A DNA stretch of 22,996 nt from Actinomycetota bacterium (GTDB lineage Bacteria; Actinomycetota; Humimicrobiia; Humimicrobiales; Humimicrobiaceae). Below the pieces are notes generated by a model. That model saw only the letters and a program-made list of their open reading frames with translations. It made no database searches and was not told the DNA's origin. Made by a program: the position numbers and the translations under genes. Positions 7,897 through 16,359 of the stretch are shown piece by piece; the stretch's first letter is position 1, and each line of letters opens with the position of its first letter. Location: positions 1 through 22,996 of the forward strand of contig JAGYMN010000009.1 in assembly GCA_018400395.1 (NCBI GenBank), written 5' to 3'.

Positions 7897-8550
7897 ATGA
7901 AGAATAATAAAAAAGTAATATTTTTAATAAGGCATGGAAATACAGAATTTAATAAAAAAAAGCTTTTCAGGGGACATTTTGATGTTCCTCTGGACAGTGC
8001 CGGTATCAAACAGGCAGAAGAAACTGGAAAATTTCTTAAAGTCATAAATTTTGATGTGATATTTTCAAGTCCTTTAAGCAGAGCATTCAAAACGGCGGAG
8101 ATCATCAAAAAATATCAGAAAAACAATGTAGGGGTTATAAGGGAAGATGGATTTATGGATCTCAATTTTGGTGATTGGGAAGGCAGGGGATACGATGAAG
8201 TAAAATCAGAGTATCCAGAAATCTTCAACATGTGGATGAGGGAACCCTATAAAGCATCAATTCCAAAAGGAGAGATGCTGTATGACGCCCAGAAAAGGTC
8301 CTGGGAAACTTTAAAAGGAATTGTAGCAGACAATGCCGGTTCTTTTCTGGCGATTGTAACACACAGGATCATTAACAAACTGCTTATCTCAAAAATGCTT
8401 GATATCGGCGAATCCGGCATATGGAAAATCAATCAGGATCCATGCTGCATCAACATTTTTGAATTTAATTACGGTTATTTTTTTGTTTCTAAGTTAAACT
8501 ACAATTTCCATTTAGTAGATATAAAAGATAGTTTTTTTAAGATAGATTAA
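7897..8550 (+). CDS. Histidine phosphatase family protein (phosphoglycerate-mutase-like)
   Basis: A cytoplasmic 217-residue phosphatase or mutase. The phosphohistidine motif is at residues 11-16 (I-R-H-G-N-T), followed by the usual FRGHFDVPLD and AGIKQAEETGKFL. The second arginine is in SSPLSRAFKTAEII (about residue 62), the acid is in NFGDWEGRGYDEV (about residue 93) and the second histidine is in VTHRIINKLLI (about residue 154). Here R follows the histidine instead of the common G, which also occurs in some family members. The layout fits the CobC/GpmB-type small phosphatases; the substrate cannot be told from sequence. A strong ribosome site AGGGAGAGG precedes the ATG. It converges with the degV gene, with only 17 bases between the stops. 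Confidence 0.9.
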   Translation: MKNNKKVIFLIRHGNTEFNKKKLFRGHFDVPLDSAGIKQAEETGKFLKVINFDVIFSSPLSRAFKTAEIIKKYQKNNVGVIREDGFMDLNFGDWEGRGYDEVKSEYPEIFNMWMREPYKASIPKGEMLYDAQKRSWETLKGIVADNAGSFLAIVTHRIINKLLISKMLDIGESGIWKINQDPCCINIFEFNYGYFFVSKLNYNFHLVDIKDSFFKID

Positions 8551-8567
8551 AGATAAAAGAATAATTC

Positions 8568-9434
8568 CTATAACTCATCTGGTACAAGTAATGATGTTAT
8601 GCCCCATATCCCGGGACCGGTATGCCCGCTAATAATGGTTGTTATTTCAGTCAAAATCAGCTCATCAATTTTTATATCAGTATCATTTTTAACCATTTCT
8701 TCAAGCTCTAAAGCCGGCCCTATTTCTGAACCATAAAAAATACCGATTTTTTTCTTACAGTGTGGCAATGAATATTTCTTTATCTGCTTATAGAGTTCGA
8801 TAATTGAATTTTTCTTGCTTCTCGCAAATTTTTTAAGCTTCACAATTCCATTGTCCAAAACCACAATTGGCTTGAGGATGATTGATTTTGATAAGAATTT
8901 TTTTAGAACAGGAGCCCTCCCTCCCATGAACAAATACTGGAAATTTTCAAAAGTAGCGAGTAATTTATTATGTCTTGTCATAAAATCTATCATGAAATCT
9001 ATTTTTTCCTGACTCTGGTTTCTCCGGACAGCTCTTGCAGCCTCCAGGGCAATAAATCCAAGACTTATTGCAGCGGTATTGGAGTCAATGACCTTTATTT
9101 TACTCTGAGGAAAAAGTTTCGCAGCCTGGCAGGCAGTATTATAGGTTGATGAAAGCTTTGAGCTGATATGGATGGAATAAATTAATGTTTTTTTATCAAT
9201 TTCTATAAGTTTTTTATAAATTTTTTCAAAATCACCTATAGAGGGTCCGGAAGTCTTCACTTTTATGCCTGATTTAAGTTTTTCAAACACCTGCTCGTTG
9301 TTTATTTCTTTTCCTTCAAGATATAGATTACCTTCATATCCAATATATAATGGTATTACTTCTATTTGATGCCTGGAAGATAATTCTTCAGGAATATCTG
9401 AAGTAGTATCTGTTACTACAGCAATGTTTTTCAT
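8568..9434 (-). CDS. DegV family fatty-acid-binding protein
   Basis: A 288-residue cytoplasmic protein with the DegV fold; members such as FakB bind fatty acids and present them to a fatty-acid kinase. It opens with IAVVTDTTSDIPEEL, the family signature. TSGPSIGDFEKIYKKL (from about residue 61) and the following IYSIHISSKLSSTYNTACQA contain the conserved serine/threonine residues that contact the acyl carboxylate. VIDSNTAAISLG and GHTGPGIWGI near the C-terminus are also typical. Length is normal. The ATG has TTGGAG six bases upstream. No fatty-acid kinase gene is nearby, so the partner must be elsewhere. It is divergent from the HerA-like gene. Confidence 0.92.
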   Translation of the reverse strand: MKNIAVVTDTTSDIPEELSSRHQIEVIPLYIGYEGNLYLEGKEINNEQVFEKLKSGIKVKTSGPSIGDFEKIYKKLIEIDKKTLIYSIHISSKLSSTYNTACQAAKLFPQSKIKVIDSNTAAISLGFIALEAARAVRRNQSQEKIDFMIDFMTRHNKLLATFENFQYLFMGGRAPVLKKFLSKSIILKPIVVLDNGIVKLKKFARSKKNSIIELYKQIKKYSLPHCKKKIGIFYGSEIGPALELEEMVKNDTDIKIDELILTEITTIISGHTGPGIWGITSLLVPDEL

Positions 9435-9494
9435 TGATTCTCCAAAATTTTGTAAAAAATTAGAGTAATTGTATATTATTTAAATCGTAATTAA

Positions 9495-9503
9495 ATTATA
9501 GCA
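9495..9503 (-). promoter_or_regulatory. Extended -10 element for the degV gene
   Basis: On the minus strand the sequence reads TGCTATAAT, an extended -10 box, about 60 bases before the degV start codon. No good -35 is seen upstream, which is usual for extended -10 promoters. Confidence 0.5.
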
Positions 9504-9507
9504 GAAA

Positions 9508-9535
9508 TAAAATAACTAACGACCGGGTTATTTTA
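9508..9535. repeat. Inverted repeat between divergent degV and HerA-like promoters
   Basis: TAAAATAAC (9508-9516) and GTTATTTTA (9527-9535) are perfect complements around a 10-base centre. The repeat lies just upstream of the degV extended -10 and about 15 bases before the -35 of the opposite gene. It could be a shared operator or part of a weak terminator. AT-rich repeats of this size do occur by chance. Confidence 0.45.
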
Positions 9536-9549
9536 ATCCTTCTTTTTTA

Positions 9550-9578
9550 TTGAAGAAAATCAACTGTACTTCTATAAT
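9550..9578 (+). promoter_or_regulatory. Sigma-70 promoter of the HerA-like gene
   Basis: TTGAAG (9550-9555) and a perfect TATAAT (9573-9578) have the ideal 17-base spacing. Transcription would start near 9585, giving a leader of about 37 bases that contains the AAGGAG ribosome site at 9608-9613. Confidence 0.7.
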
Positions 9579-9621
9579 AAACATGATGGAGATTCACACA
9601 ATTTATTAAGGAGACTTTCCA

Positions 9622-11091
9622 ATGCAAGATAATTACCGGATGCTTTTCGCCAGAGGCAGGGATGAGATTTTTTTGCTGCCTAAAATGTCTAACCGCCATG
9701 GTCTGATCACAGGAGCCACAGGAACAGGTAAAACTGTTTCTCTAAAAGTATTGGCAGAAGCATTTAGCTCAATAGGGGTTCCTGTTTTTTTAGCTGATAT
9801 TAAAGGTGATGTTGCAAGTATATGCAACCCGGGCGGTGACAAACCAAAGATTGATGAAAGAATCAAAATGCTCGGTTTAAAAGATTTTGAATATCAGGGT
9901 TTTCCCACAACTTTATGGGATGTGTTTGGAATCCAGGGACATCCTGTAAGGACAACTATCTCAGAAATGGGGCCCCTTCTGATTTCAAGGCTTCTGGGAT
10001 TAAATGAAGTACAGAGCGGGGTACTGAATATTGTTTTTAAAGTTGCAGATGATTCAGGGATGCTTCTTATAGACCTCAAGGATTTAAGGCACATGCTTAA
10101 ATATATCGGTGATAATGCAAAAGATTACACCCTTGAATACGGCAATGTCTCAGTACAATCCATTGGAGCAATCCAGAGAGGTCTGCTTTCTCTGGAAGAA
10201 CAGGGCGGAGAAAATTTTTTTGCTGAACCAGCTCTGGATATCTCAGATTTTTTAAAAATAGATAAAGATGGGAGAGGTCATATAAATGTACTTGCATCTG
10301 ATAAATTATTTCACTCACCAGCTTTGTACTCAACATTTTTACTCTGGCTGCTGTCAGAATTATTTGAAGAATTACCCGAAGTAGGCGATGTTTTAAAGCC
10401 AAAGATCGTTTTCTTCTTTGATGAAGCACACCTGCTATTCGATGAGGCACCTGATGTATTATTGGACAAGATCGAGCAAGTCGTAAGACTCATACGGTCA
10501 AAAGGAGTAGGTGTATTTTTCGTAACCCATAATCCTGCTGATTTACCTGATAAAGTTTTAGGCCAGCTCAGCAACAGGGTCCAGCATGCATTACGTGCAT
10601 TCACCCCCAGAGAGCAGGCAGTTGTAAAAGCGGCAGCTGATACTTTTAGGCCAAATCCTGAGCTGGATGTCGCCAAGGTCATTACTGAACTAAAAGTTGG
10701 AGAAGCACTGGTATCATTTTTAGATGAACAGGGACGCCCATCGATAGTTGAACAGGCTTTTGTACTGCCACCAAAAAGTCAGTTTGGAACCATATCGAAT
10801 GAGAGAAGGCAGGAAATAATTAATAATTCAATTTATTTCCATAAATACCAGACTACTTTTGATAGAGAATCCGCGTATGAAATATTACAAAAGAAATTAG
10901 CTCAAATCGAAGAAGCTTCTAAAAAAGACCGCTCACGGAACGGGCAGTATGATTATGGTAAAAAAGTGTCAAAAAAGAGGAAAACTGATTCTGCTATTAC
11001 TAAAATGGCTAAATCTGCTGCAAGTTCTGTTGGTAGACAAGTCGGACGTGAACTCGTCAGGGGACTTTTTGGAATATTATTAAAAAAGTAG
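9622..11091 (+). CDS. HerA-like ATPase of the DUF853 (YjgR) family
   Basis: A 489-residue P-loop ATPase of the HerA/FtsK superfamily. Walker A is GATGTGKT at residues 31-38, followed by VFLADIKGDVASI. Walker B is IVFFFDEAHLLFDEAP near residues 261-276. VGVFFVTHNPADLPD and LSNRVQHALRAFTPREQ are the sensor and arginine-finger region found in DUF853 proteins. The C-terminal tail (about 420-489) is lysine-rich and ends VGRQVGRELVRGLFGILLKK, as in YjgR. Length is normal. The family's biological role is not settled; DNA translocation is inferred from its HerA relatives. There is no nurA nuclease or other repair gene beside it, so it does not form a HerA-NurA module here. AAGGAG lies eight bases before the ATG. 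Confidence 0.9.
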   Translation: MQDNYRMLFARGRDEIFLLPKMSNRHGLITGATGTGKTVSLKVLAEAFSSIGVPVFLADIKGDVASICNPGGDKPKIDERIKMLGLKDFEYQGFPTTLWDVFGIQGHPVRTTISEMGPLLISRLLGLNEVQSGVLNIVFKVADDSGMLLIDLKDLRHMLKYIGDNAKDYTLEYGNVSVQSIGAIQRGLLSLEEQGGENFFAEPALDISDFLKIDKDGRGHINVLASDKLFHSPALYSTFLLWLLSELFEELPEVGDVLKPKIVFFFDEAHLLFDEAPDVLLDKIEQVVRLIRSKGVGVFFVTHNPADLPDKVLGQLSNRVQHALRAFTPREQAVVKAAADTFRPNPELDVAKVITELKVGEALVSFLDEQGRPSIVEQAFVLPPKSQFGTISNERRQEIINNSIYFHKYQTTFDRESAYEILQKKLAQIEEASKKDRSRNGQYDYGKKVSKKRKTDSAITKMAKSAASSVGRQVGRELVRGLFGILLKK

Positions 11092-11257
11092 AAATTGCCG
11101 CATTCTAAATAAACATTTTATTGAACTTTAGTCTTATTATAATTCAAATGATTATATGATCGACATTTTCTCCCTTTTAGATAATCATTTCCGGCTATAA
11201 GGTGTTTCGTATATGCCATCCGCTTAATTCAATCACACATATTTTTATCTTAATGTC

Positions 11258-14002
11258 TTATTTGCCGGCTGTATTAGCCTTATTATATATCTGCCTTTTT
11301 ATCAGCTTGAATATTTCCAAGACAATAATAATGCTGAATGCAATGCCCGCGAGGATTCCCCATTCCTGTATTGACACTGGCGATATTCCCAGAAGGTTCT
11401 GCATAAAGGGAATATACATCGAACCTATATGCAGGCCCTGTGCCGCAACCACCCCTGCAGCAAGAAGATAATTCCTGCTTAATGGGATTTTAAAGGCGGA
11501 TGTCCTCTCGGACCTGCAGTTAAAAAGATGGAAATTTTGAAAAAGAACCATAAGCAGGAGCAGCAGATTTCTTGCCTGACCTATTTCTCTTCCGCTATTT
11601 ACCAGATAATACCAGACCCCTATTGTTACCGCCCCCATAAATAATCCTGAAACAGCCACCTGCTGTATCATTAATTTATTGAATATGCCTTCCGACGGGC
11701 TGCGCGGAGGTTTTTTCATGGCTCCCGGTTCTCCTTTTTCGAATGCAAGGGCGACATCCTGTATCCCATTTGTCACGAGGTTCAACCACAGGAGCTGTAC
11801 GGCAACCATGGCAAGCGGAAGTCCCGCAAGCAGGGCCACTATAAATAAAATCACTTCTGTAACTCCGGTAGAGATCAAAAGATATGTGACCTTTCGGATA
11901 TTGTCATATGCAAACCTGCCTTCTTCTATACCTGCTACAATTGAAGAGAAACTGTCATCGGTTACTATGATGGAAGCGGTATCTTTCGTTACATCGGTGC
12001 CGCTCCCCATGGCAACACCTATATCCGCCTTTTTAAGGGCTGGTGTGTCATTCACACCATCGCCTGTCACTGCAACAAAATTACCAAATTTCTGAAATGC
12101 TTCAACTATCCTGAGTTTCTGTACCGGCGCAATCCTGGCAAAAACTTTTTTAAGCCTTATTTTATTTTCAAACTCTTCTTCCTCTTTTTTATTTTCTTTA
12201 TTTTCCCCGGAATATCCCTCAAGTTCGGGTCCAGTTATAACTTCCTCTTTTTCCGAAGCAATGTCCAGTTCTTTTGCAATTGTAAGTGCAGTTTCCGGAT
12301 TATCTCCGGTTACCATGATTACTTTTACCCCTGCTTTTTTACATTTATTAATTGCATCGGCAACATCAGCCCTGAGAGGGTCAATAAAACCGGCAAGTCC
12401 AAGGAAATTTAGTTCAGGGAGATCGTCTTTGCCCAGGTTTTCATAATCCTCCATCTTCTTTATTTTACCTTGCGCAAATGCAATTACTCTGTAACCTTCA
12501 GCAGCAAGTTCATTGGTTTTCTTCTTTAGCTCTTTTTCATTTATTTTTGTAAGTTTGCCTGACTTACTCATTTTGCCGCACATGGGAATTATAACTTCCG
12601 GAGCGCCTTTGGAAGCAACGTGGTAAGAGTGGTTTTCCCTGTAAATTTTTGCAGAGAATTTATTTTCCGACTCAAAGGGTATTTCTCCGAGTATATCCAC
12701 ATCCGCCCTTATTTTTTCAGGAGTAAGCCCGAGTTTATAAGCAAGTGCAAGAAACGCTATGTCAACCGGATTTCCGCTGTATTCCCAGGTATCTTTTCCT
12801 TCCTTGAGGCTTGCCTCGTTGTCAATGGCAGTTATACTGGCTATTCTCTGGAGGTTCTCTTTTTCTTTTCCTGAAATCTTTTCCCCATCCTCATTCAGGA
12901 TCTCCCCTTTACCATTATATCCCTGTCCTGTTGCTTCATATCTTTTGTCCAATTCAGTGATTATTATCCTTGCAGTCTGTTTATTTACAGTAAGGGTCCC
13001 GGTCTTATCGCTGGCAATAAGGGTACAGCTTCCAAGGCTTTCAACCGCGGCAAGTTTTCTGATTATAACGTTGCGCATTGCCATACGGTTTGAACTTATG
13101 GAAAGCGCAACAGTTACCGCTACGGGAAGACCTTCAGGGATGGCTGATACTGCAAGGGCAACTGCAAGCAGGAAAACTTCCAGATATTCATATCCCTGGG
13201 ATATGGCAATAACTGCCAGTATTACGGCCCCTCCTATCACAAACAGGCCTATCTGTTTTGCAAACTTATCCATCCTGACCAGTAAAGGAGGTTTGGTATC
13301 TGTTTCCAACAGGACTTTTTCTGCAATTTTTCCAATTTCCGTATCGAGCCCGGTCTTTATAACAATCCCTGTTGCCCGCCCCGTATTGACTTTTGTGCCG
13401 GCAAAAGCAATGTTCCCGCACTCGCCTGCCGGTTTTTCTTCATATTCCTTCATGCTTGATTTATTTACAGCAGTTGACTCTCCTGTAAGAAGTGATTCGT
13501 CTATGGAAAGATTCTTTGCGTGTATCAGCCGGATATCGGCAGGAACTTTAATTCCTGATCTTAAAATAACAATATCTCCGGGGACAAGATCTTCGGCATA
13601 TATATATTTTTCCTGTCCCTCTCTTATAACTATTGAATGTATTTGCAGATAATCCTGCAATGATTCAGCGCTTTTTTCTGCTCTCCATTCCTGATAAGTT
13701 CCCAATCCGGTATTAAGGGCAATAATTAAGAAGATAAATGCAGCATCTTTAATCTCACCTATAACTATGGACACTATTCCTGCTGCTATTAGAATATAAA
13801 TCAGGGGACTTTTCAGCTGGCTCAATATAATTTTCCAGATATTTACTTTCTTTTTGCCGGGCAGTTCATTCTTTCCGTATTTTTCCAGTCTCTTCTCTGC
13901 TTCCTTAACGCTCAGGCCTTCTCTTGAGGTACCGAGCTCTTTTAAAGAATCCTCAATCGTCAGGAGTCTGCAGTCCGGGCGGACTTTATTTTTTGCTACC
14001 AT
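11258..14002 (-). CDS. P2-type cation-transporting ATPase
   Basis: A 914-residue ion pump of the plasma membrane. It has the N-terminal cation-ATPase domain (about 15-75), TGES in the actuator domain (about 172), PEGLP on membrane helix 4 (about 289), the phosphorylation site SDKTGTLT (about 331), KGAPE in the nucleotide domain, VTGDNPETA and VTGDGVNDTPALKKADIG (about 646) in the hinge, and six C-terminal helices. The class is P2A/P2-like. However, the helix 6 motif reads NLVTNGIQD where Ca2+ pumps have NLVTDG, and helix 5 reads STGVTEV where SERCA has SSNVGEV, so two Ca2+ ligands are replaced and the ion is uncertain. The start has no strong ribosome site. The protein is alone in its transcription unit. 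The interdomain stretch around ENKENKKEEEEFENK is highly charged. Confidence 0.93.
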   Translation of the reverse strand: MVAKNKVRPDCRLLTIEDSLKELGTSREGLSVKEAEKRLEKYGKNELPGKKKVNIWKIILSQLKSPLIYILIAAGIVSIVIGEIKDAAFIFLIIALNTGLGTYQEWRAEKSAESLQDYLQIHSIVIREGQEKYIYAEDLVPGDIVILRSGIKVPADIRLIHAKNLSIDESLLTGESTAVNKSSMKEYEEKPAGECGNIAFAGTKVNTGRATGIVIKTGLDTEIGKIAEKVLLETDTKPPLLVRMDKFAKQIGLFVIGGAVILAVIAISQGYEYLEVFLLAVALAVSAIPEGLPVAVTVALSISSNRMAMRNVIIRKLAAVESLGSCTLIASDKTGTLTVNKQTARIIITELDKRYEATGQGYNGKGEILNEDGEKISGKEKENLQRIASITAIDNEASLKEGKDTWEYSGNPVDIAFLALAYKLGLTPEKIRADVDILGEIPFESENKFSAKIYRENHSYHVASKGAPEVIIPMCGKMSKSGKLTKINEKELKKKTNELAAEGYRVIAFAQGKIKKMEDYENLGKDDLPELNFLGLAGFIDPLRADVADAINKCKKAGVKVIMVTGDNPETALTIAKELDIASEKEEVITGPELEGYSGENKENKKEEEEFENKIRLKKVFARIAPVQKLRIVEAFQKFGNFVAVTGDGVNDTPALKKADIGVAMGSGTDVTKDTASIIVTDDSFSSIVAGIEEGRFAYDNIRKVTYLLISTGVTEVILFIVALLAGLPLAMVAVQLLWLNLVTNGIQDVALAFEKGEPGAMKKPPRSPSEGIFNKLMIQQVAVSGLFMGAVTIGVWYYLVNSGREIGQARNLLLLLMVLFQNFHLFNCRSERTSAFKIPLSRNYLLAAGVVAAQGLHIGSMYIPFMQNLLGISPVSIQEWGILAGIAFSIIIVLEIFKLIKRQIYNKANTAGK

Positions 14003-14151
14003 ATCTTGGAGACATAATTAAAAATATATAATTTTGAATATTTTTGGATCACTAATTTTAAGAATAGATGCTTACAGTGATAACTTTGGATACTCTATTC
14101 CTTAAGGTCTCTTTCAATTAAACATAAATATTGAATGAAATTAAAATTATA

Positions 14152-14166
14152 ATGATATTTTATCAT
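14152..14166. promoter_or_regulatory. Small palindrome and possible promoter upstream of the P-type ATPase
   Basis: ATGATA-TTT-TATCAT is a perfect inverted repeat about 150 bases before the ATPase start. On the minus strand a TATAAT follows it closely. It may be an operator within a promoter, but the matching -35 (GATAAA) is poor. Confidence 0.25.
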
Positions 14167-14283
14167 AATTTATCACTTGCCAGAGCTTATGCTTGCAAAA
14201 ATAACACTATCAGAAACAGATTTCACAAAACGCTGGTAATCGGTAAACATGAAAGACAATAATTAAGCCCTGGGTACTCCCTC

Positions 14284-15072
14284 TTACGTCCTGTATTTCT
14301 GAATTTTCTCCAGGAGTTCCATGTCTCCCGCAGCATCTCCCAGGCAGGTCGGGATTATGCCGTCAACAACACCTTCAAGGCCGGCGACAAATTTTTCAGC
14401 ATTCTCCATGGTTGCACTGGCGGGCCATCCGATTCTCCCCAGAGTCTTCTTGTTCTTTGCTGTCCCTACTACAAAATAGGGATAGATGGGTTTTCCCAGA
14501 CGCTTGCATTCTGCAGCTACCTGTTTTAACTTCGGTAAAGTTTCCTCTTCAAGTCTCAGGAAAAAGCAAAAATCCCAGTCATCTTGTATGCGGGCCATAG
14601 CGCTCTCTGCAGGTACACGCGCTGTTAACAGGCAGCCTAGCTTTACATTGCTTATCTTTATAGTGCTTCGGAGAAAGTCCCTGACTTCTTCAGCAGGACC
14701 GGTGGATCGCCGATATTTCAGGATTTCGTCCGGGTCTGATATTACTTCAAAGCTGCCATCCTGCCGCGTCCTTATCAGATTCCCGTATTTCGGAGGGTCG
14801 CCCGGATCAGGGATCATACCATCAACACCCATAGATTCGGCAGCAAGTGCTGCTGCGCCTATTTCTACTGGCCCCTTATAATTGGTAATAAGCATCGGTA
14901 TTGCTATCTTATCCGGATATATCTGTTTGAGCACACAGGCTATAGCAGAACCGCCGGGCGCAGGCGCACCCCCGGCGCTATCCGTAATATTCCATCCGTC
15001 AACTAAATCCTTGATCTTATCGGCAAGGTCGATAAAGTCCAGTCTTGGAATAAACTCGTATAATAACTTCAT
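14284..15072 (-). CDS. Methylenetetrahydrofolate-reductase-like protein (MetF superfamily)
   Basis: A 262-residue TIM-barrel protein. The start LLYEFIPRLDF matches the FEFFPPR opening of MetF, including its catalytic glutamate (here residue 6). DGWNITDSAGGAPAPGG lies at the position of the conserved T/N-rich loop, AAALAAESMGVDGMIPDPGD parallels the 'AALLGI..V..LTGD' flavin/folate loop, and TARVPAESAM corresponds to the later barrel strands. It is shorter than E. coli MetF (296), as archaeal and acetogen-type relatives often are. The reaction would be reduction of methylene- to methyl-tetrahydrofolate or a related one-carbon step; it could also be a family member with another role. I place the start at ATG 15072, nine bases after AGGAGG; an upstream in-frame TTG (15102) would put that ribosome site inside the gene. 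It is not in an operon with other one-carbon genes in view. Confidence 0.7.
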   Translation of the reverse strand: MKLLYEFIPRLDFIDLADKIKDLVDGWNITDSAGGAPAPGGSAIACVLKQIYPDKIAIPMLITNYKGPVEIGAAALAAESMGVDGMIPDPGDPPKYGNLIRTRQDGSFEVISDPDEILKYRRSTGPAEEVRDFLRSTIKISNVKLGCLLTARVPAESAMARIQDDWDFCFFLRLEEETLPKLKQVAAECKRLGKPIYPYFVVGTAKNKKTLGRIGWPASATMENAEKFVAGLEGVVDGIIPTCLGDAAGDMELLEKIQKYRT

Positions 15073-15102
15073 GGTGTAATTCCTCCTACTCCACTTTTGC
15101 AA

Positions 15103-15494
15103 TTTTTATAGTAAGCCATGCTAATATCGGCTCCTTTTACCCAGAATCCTTTGGAATTTTCCTTCCCAATCCTCCTCTATCTGATACAAAACATACCCGG
15201 TATAATTTTCCGGGTATATTTATAAATTATTTAGAAATCACAACACCCTTTAAAATCGGATTTCTGAGAATCACTGACCTTCCTTATAATATTGTTTCAT
15301 ATATGTTTGATTATAACAAATTAAGGATAAATAAAAATATCATTTTTGTTTCCTTTAATAATAGATATGACGGCTTTTGGAAAGAAAAAAATTTAATAGT
15401 TTGTGTATAAAAAGTTTCTCAATTGCTGCTGTATCGATATTTATTGAGAGAGCGTAGAATATAAAGTCTACTAATAACATTAACCTATTTTACG
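15103..15494. other. Intergenic region with a GC-rich stem-loop
   Basis: No gene is visible in this 392-base stretch between divergent genes. It contains a stem-loop at 15193-15217, a second weaker inverted repeat (AGAAATC 15233-15239 and GATTTCT 15259-15265), and TCTCAAT/ATTGAGA (15417-15423 and 15443-15449) just before the ABC remnant. On the minus strand the leader of the MetF-like gene is purine-rich and holds an extra AGAGGAGG at about 15170-15177 without a following ATG. I recognise no known riboswitch. Confidence 0.5.
15193..15217. repeat. Stem-loop in the leader of the MetF-like gene
   Basis: ATACCCGG (15193-15200) and CCGGGTAT (15210-15217) form a perfect eight-pair stem with a nine-base AT loop. 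Its GC content stands out in AT-rich surroundings. It is followed by a broken T stretch in both directions, so it could act as a weak terminator or attenuator, 120 bases upstream of the MetF-like start. Confidence 0.5.
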
Positions 15495-16315
15495 GTGATA
15501 ATATTGCCAGTTATATCGACTGAAAACCTCATAAAAAAATATGGAAATAAAGAGGTCTTAAAAAATATTAATCTTACCATAAATGAAGGTGAATTTTACT
15601 GCATGATGGGCCCAAACGGCTCAGGAAAGACTACTCTTGCAGCTATAATTGCATCCATAAGGCAACAATCAAGTGGACAGGTCAAAATATATGGCAAACC
15701 TCCGGAGAATTCCCGCCATTTTATCGGGTACATGCCGCAGGGTAATTTCACATCAGCCTACCTTACCGGCAGAGAAAATCTGGCTTACTTCACAGGACTT
15801 ATGGGATATAAAGGTGACAGGGCAAAAAAATAACATATGATCTGCTTGAAAAAGACGCAGATAAGCCAGTCTCAAAACACTCTGGAGGAATGAAAAAAAG
15901 GCTTGAGCTTGCAACAATTTTATTTGGCGGCATTAAAGTACTGATACTTGATGAACCAACCACCGGTCTTGACCCTGCTGCAATCAGTGCTGCTGGTTCG
16001 GGAATAATCATAGGGACTTTTATAAAAAATATAAATGGTGCAATAATTACCGGTGTCGGTATAGCTGTTGTATCCATGTCTATTACAGGAGTAACATTCC
16101 CGTATAGCTTCTTGCCTGAAATACTACAGGTATTTTCAAGGTATTATCCCTTTTCTTCTTCTAATGCAATAATATCATATATGCTGTCGGTTCCTGAATT
16201 TGTAGGCTATAATCCTATGAGTGCTTTTCAATTATCTTTCACTATAGCTATATCTATTATAATTTTCATAACCAGTCTTATTCTATATTCAAAATTTTGT
16301 TGGCGGTCAGATTGA
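15495..16315 (+). pseudogene. ABC exporter remnant: frameshifted ATPase joined to the end of an ABC-2 permease
   Basis: The first 112 codons encode an ABC ATPase start with Walker A (GPNGSGKTT) and Q-loop (IGYMPQGNF), then stop at TAA 15831-15833. One base further over, the same gene continues: ITYDLLEKDADKPVSKHSGG, signature SGGMKKRLELA, Walker B VLILDEPTTGLDPAA. The frame break lies in a run of seven As (gggcAAAAAAAtaac); eight would restore it. After Walker B the D-loop and H-loop are missing. The frame instead continues as GTFIKNINGAIITGVGIAVV and further helices typical of the last third of an ABC-2 permease, ending FCWRSD. So a deletion has fused two neighbouring genes in frame. The start is GTG 15495 or, better placed after GGTGAT, TTG 15504. 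The product cannot work as a normal transporter. Confidence 0.8.
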
Positions 16316-16359
16316 TATAGACAATTTTAAAAACTAAAATAAAGTGAAAGGAGGAAAAA

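Noticed and set aside
12759..13652. 297-codon plus-strand frame opposite the P-type ATPase
   Set aside because: It is a shadow of the ATPase gene, whose motifs fix the minus strand as coding. The opposite product is rich in Ser, Pro and Ile without any domain or ribosome site.
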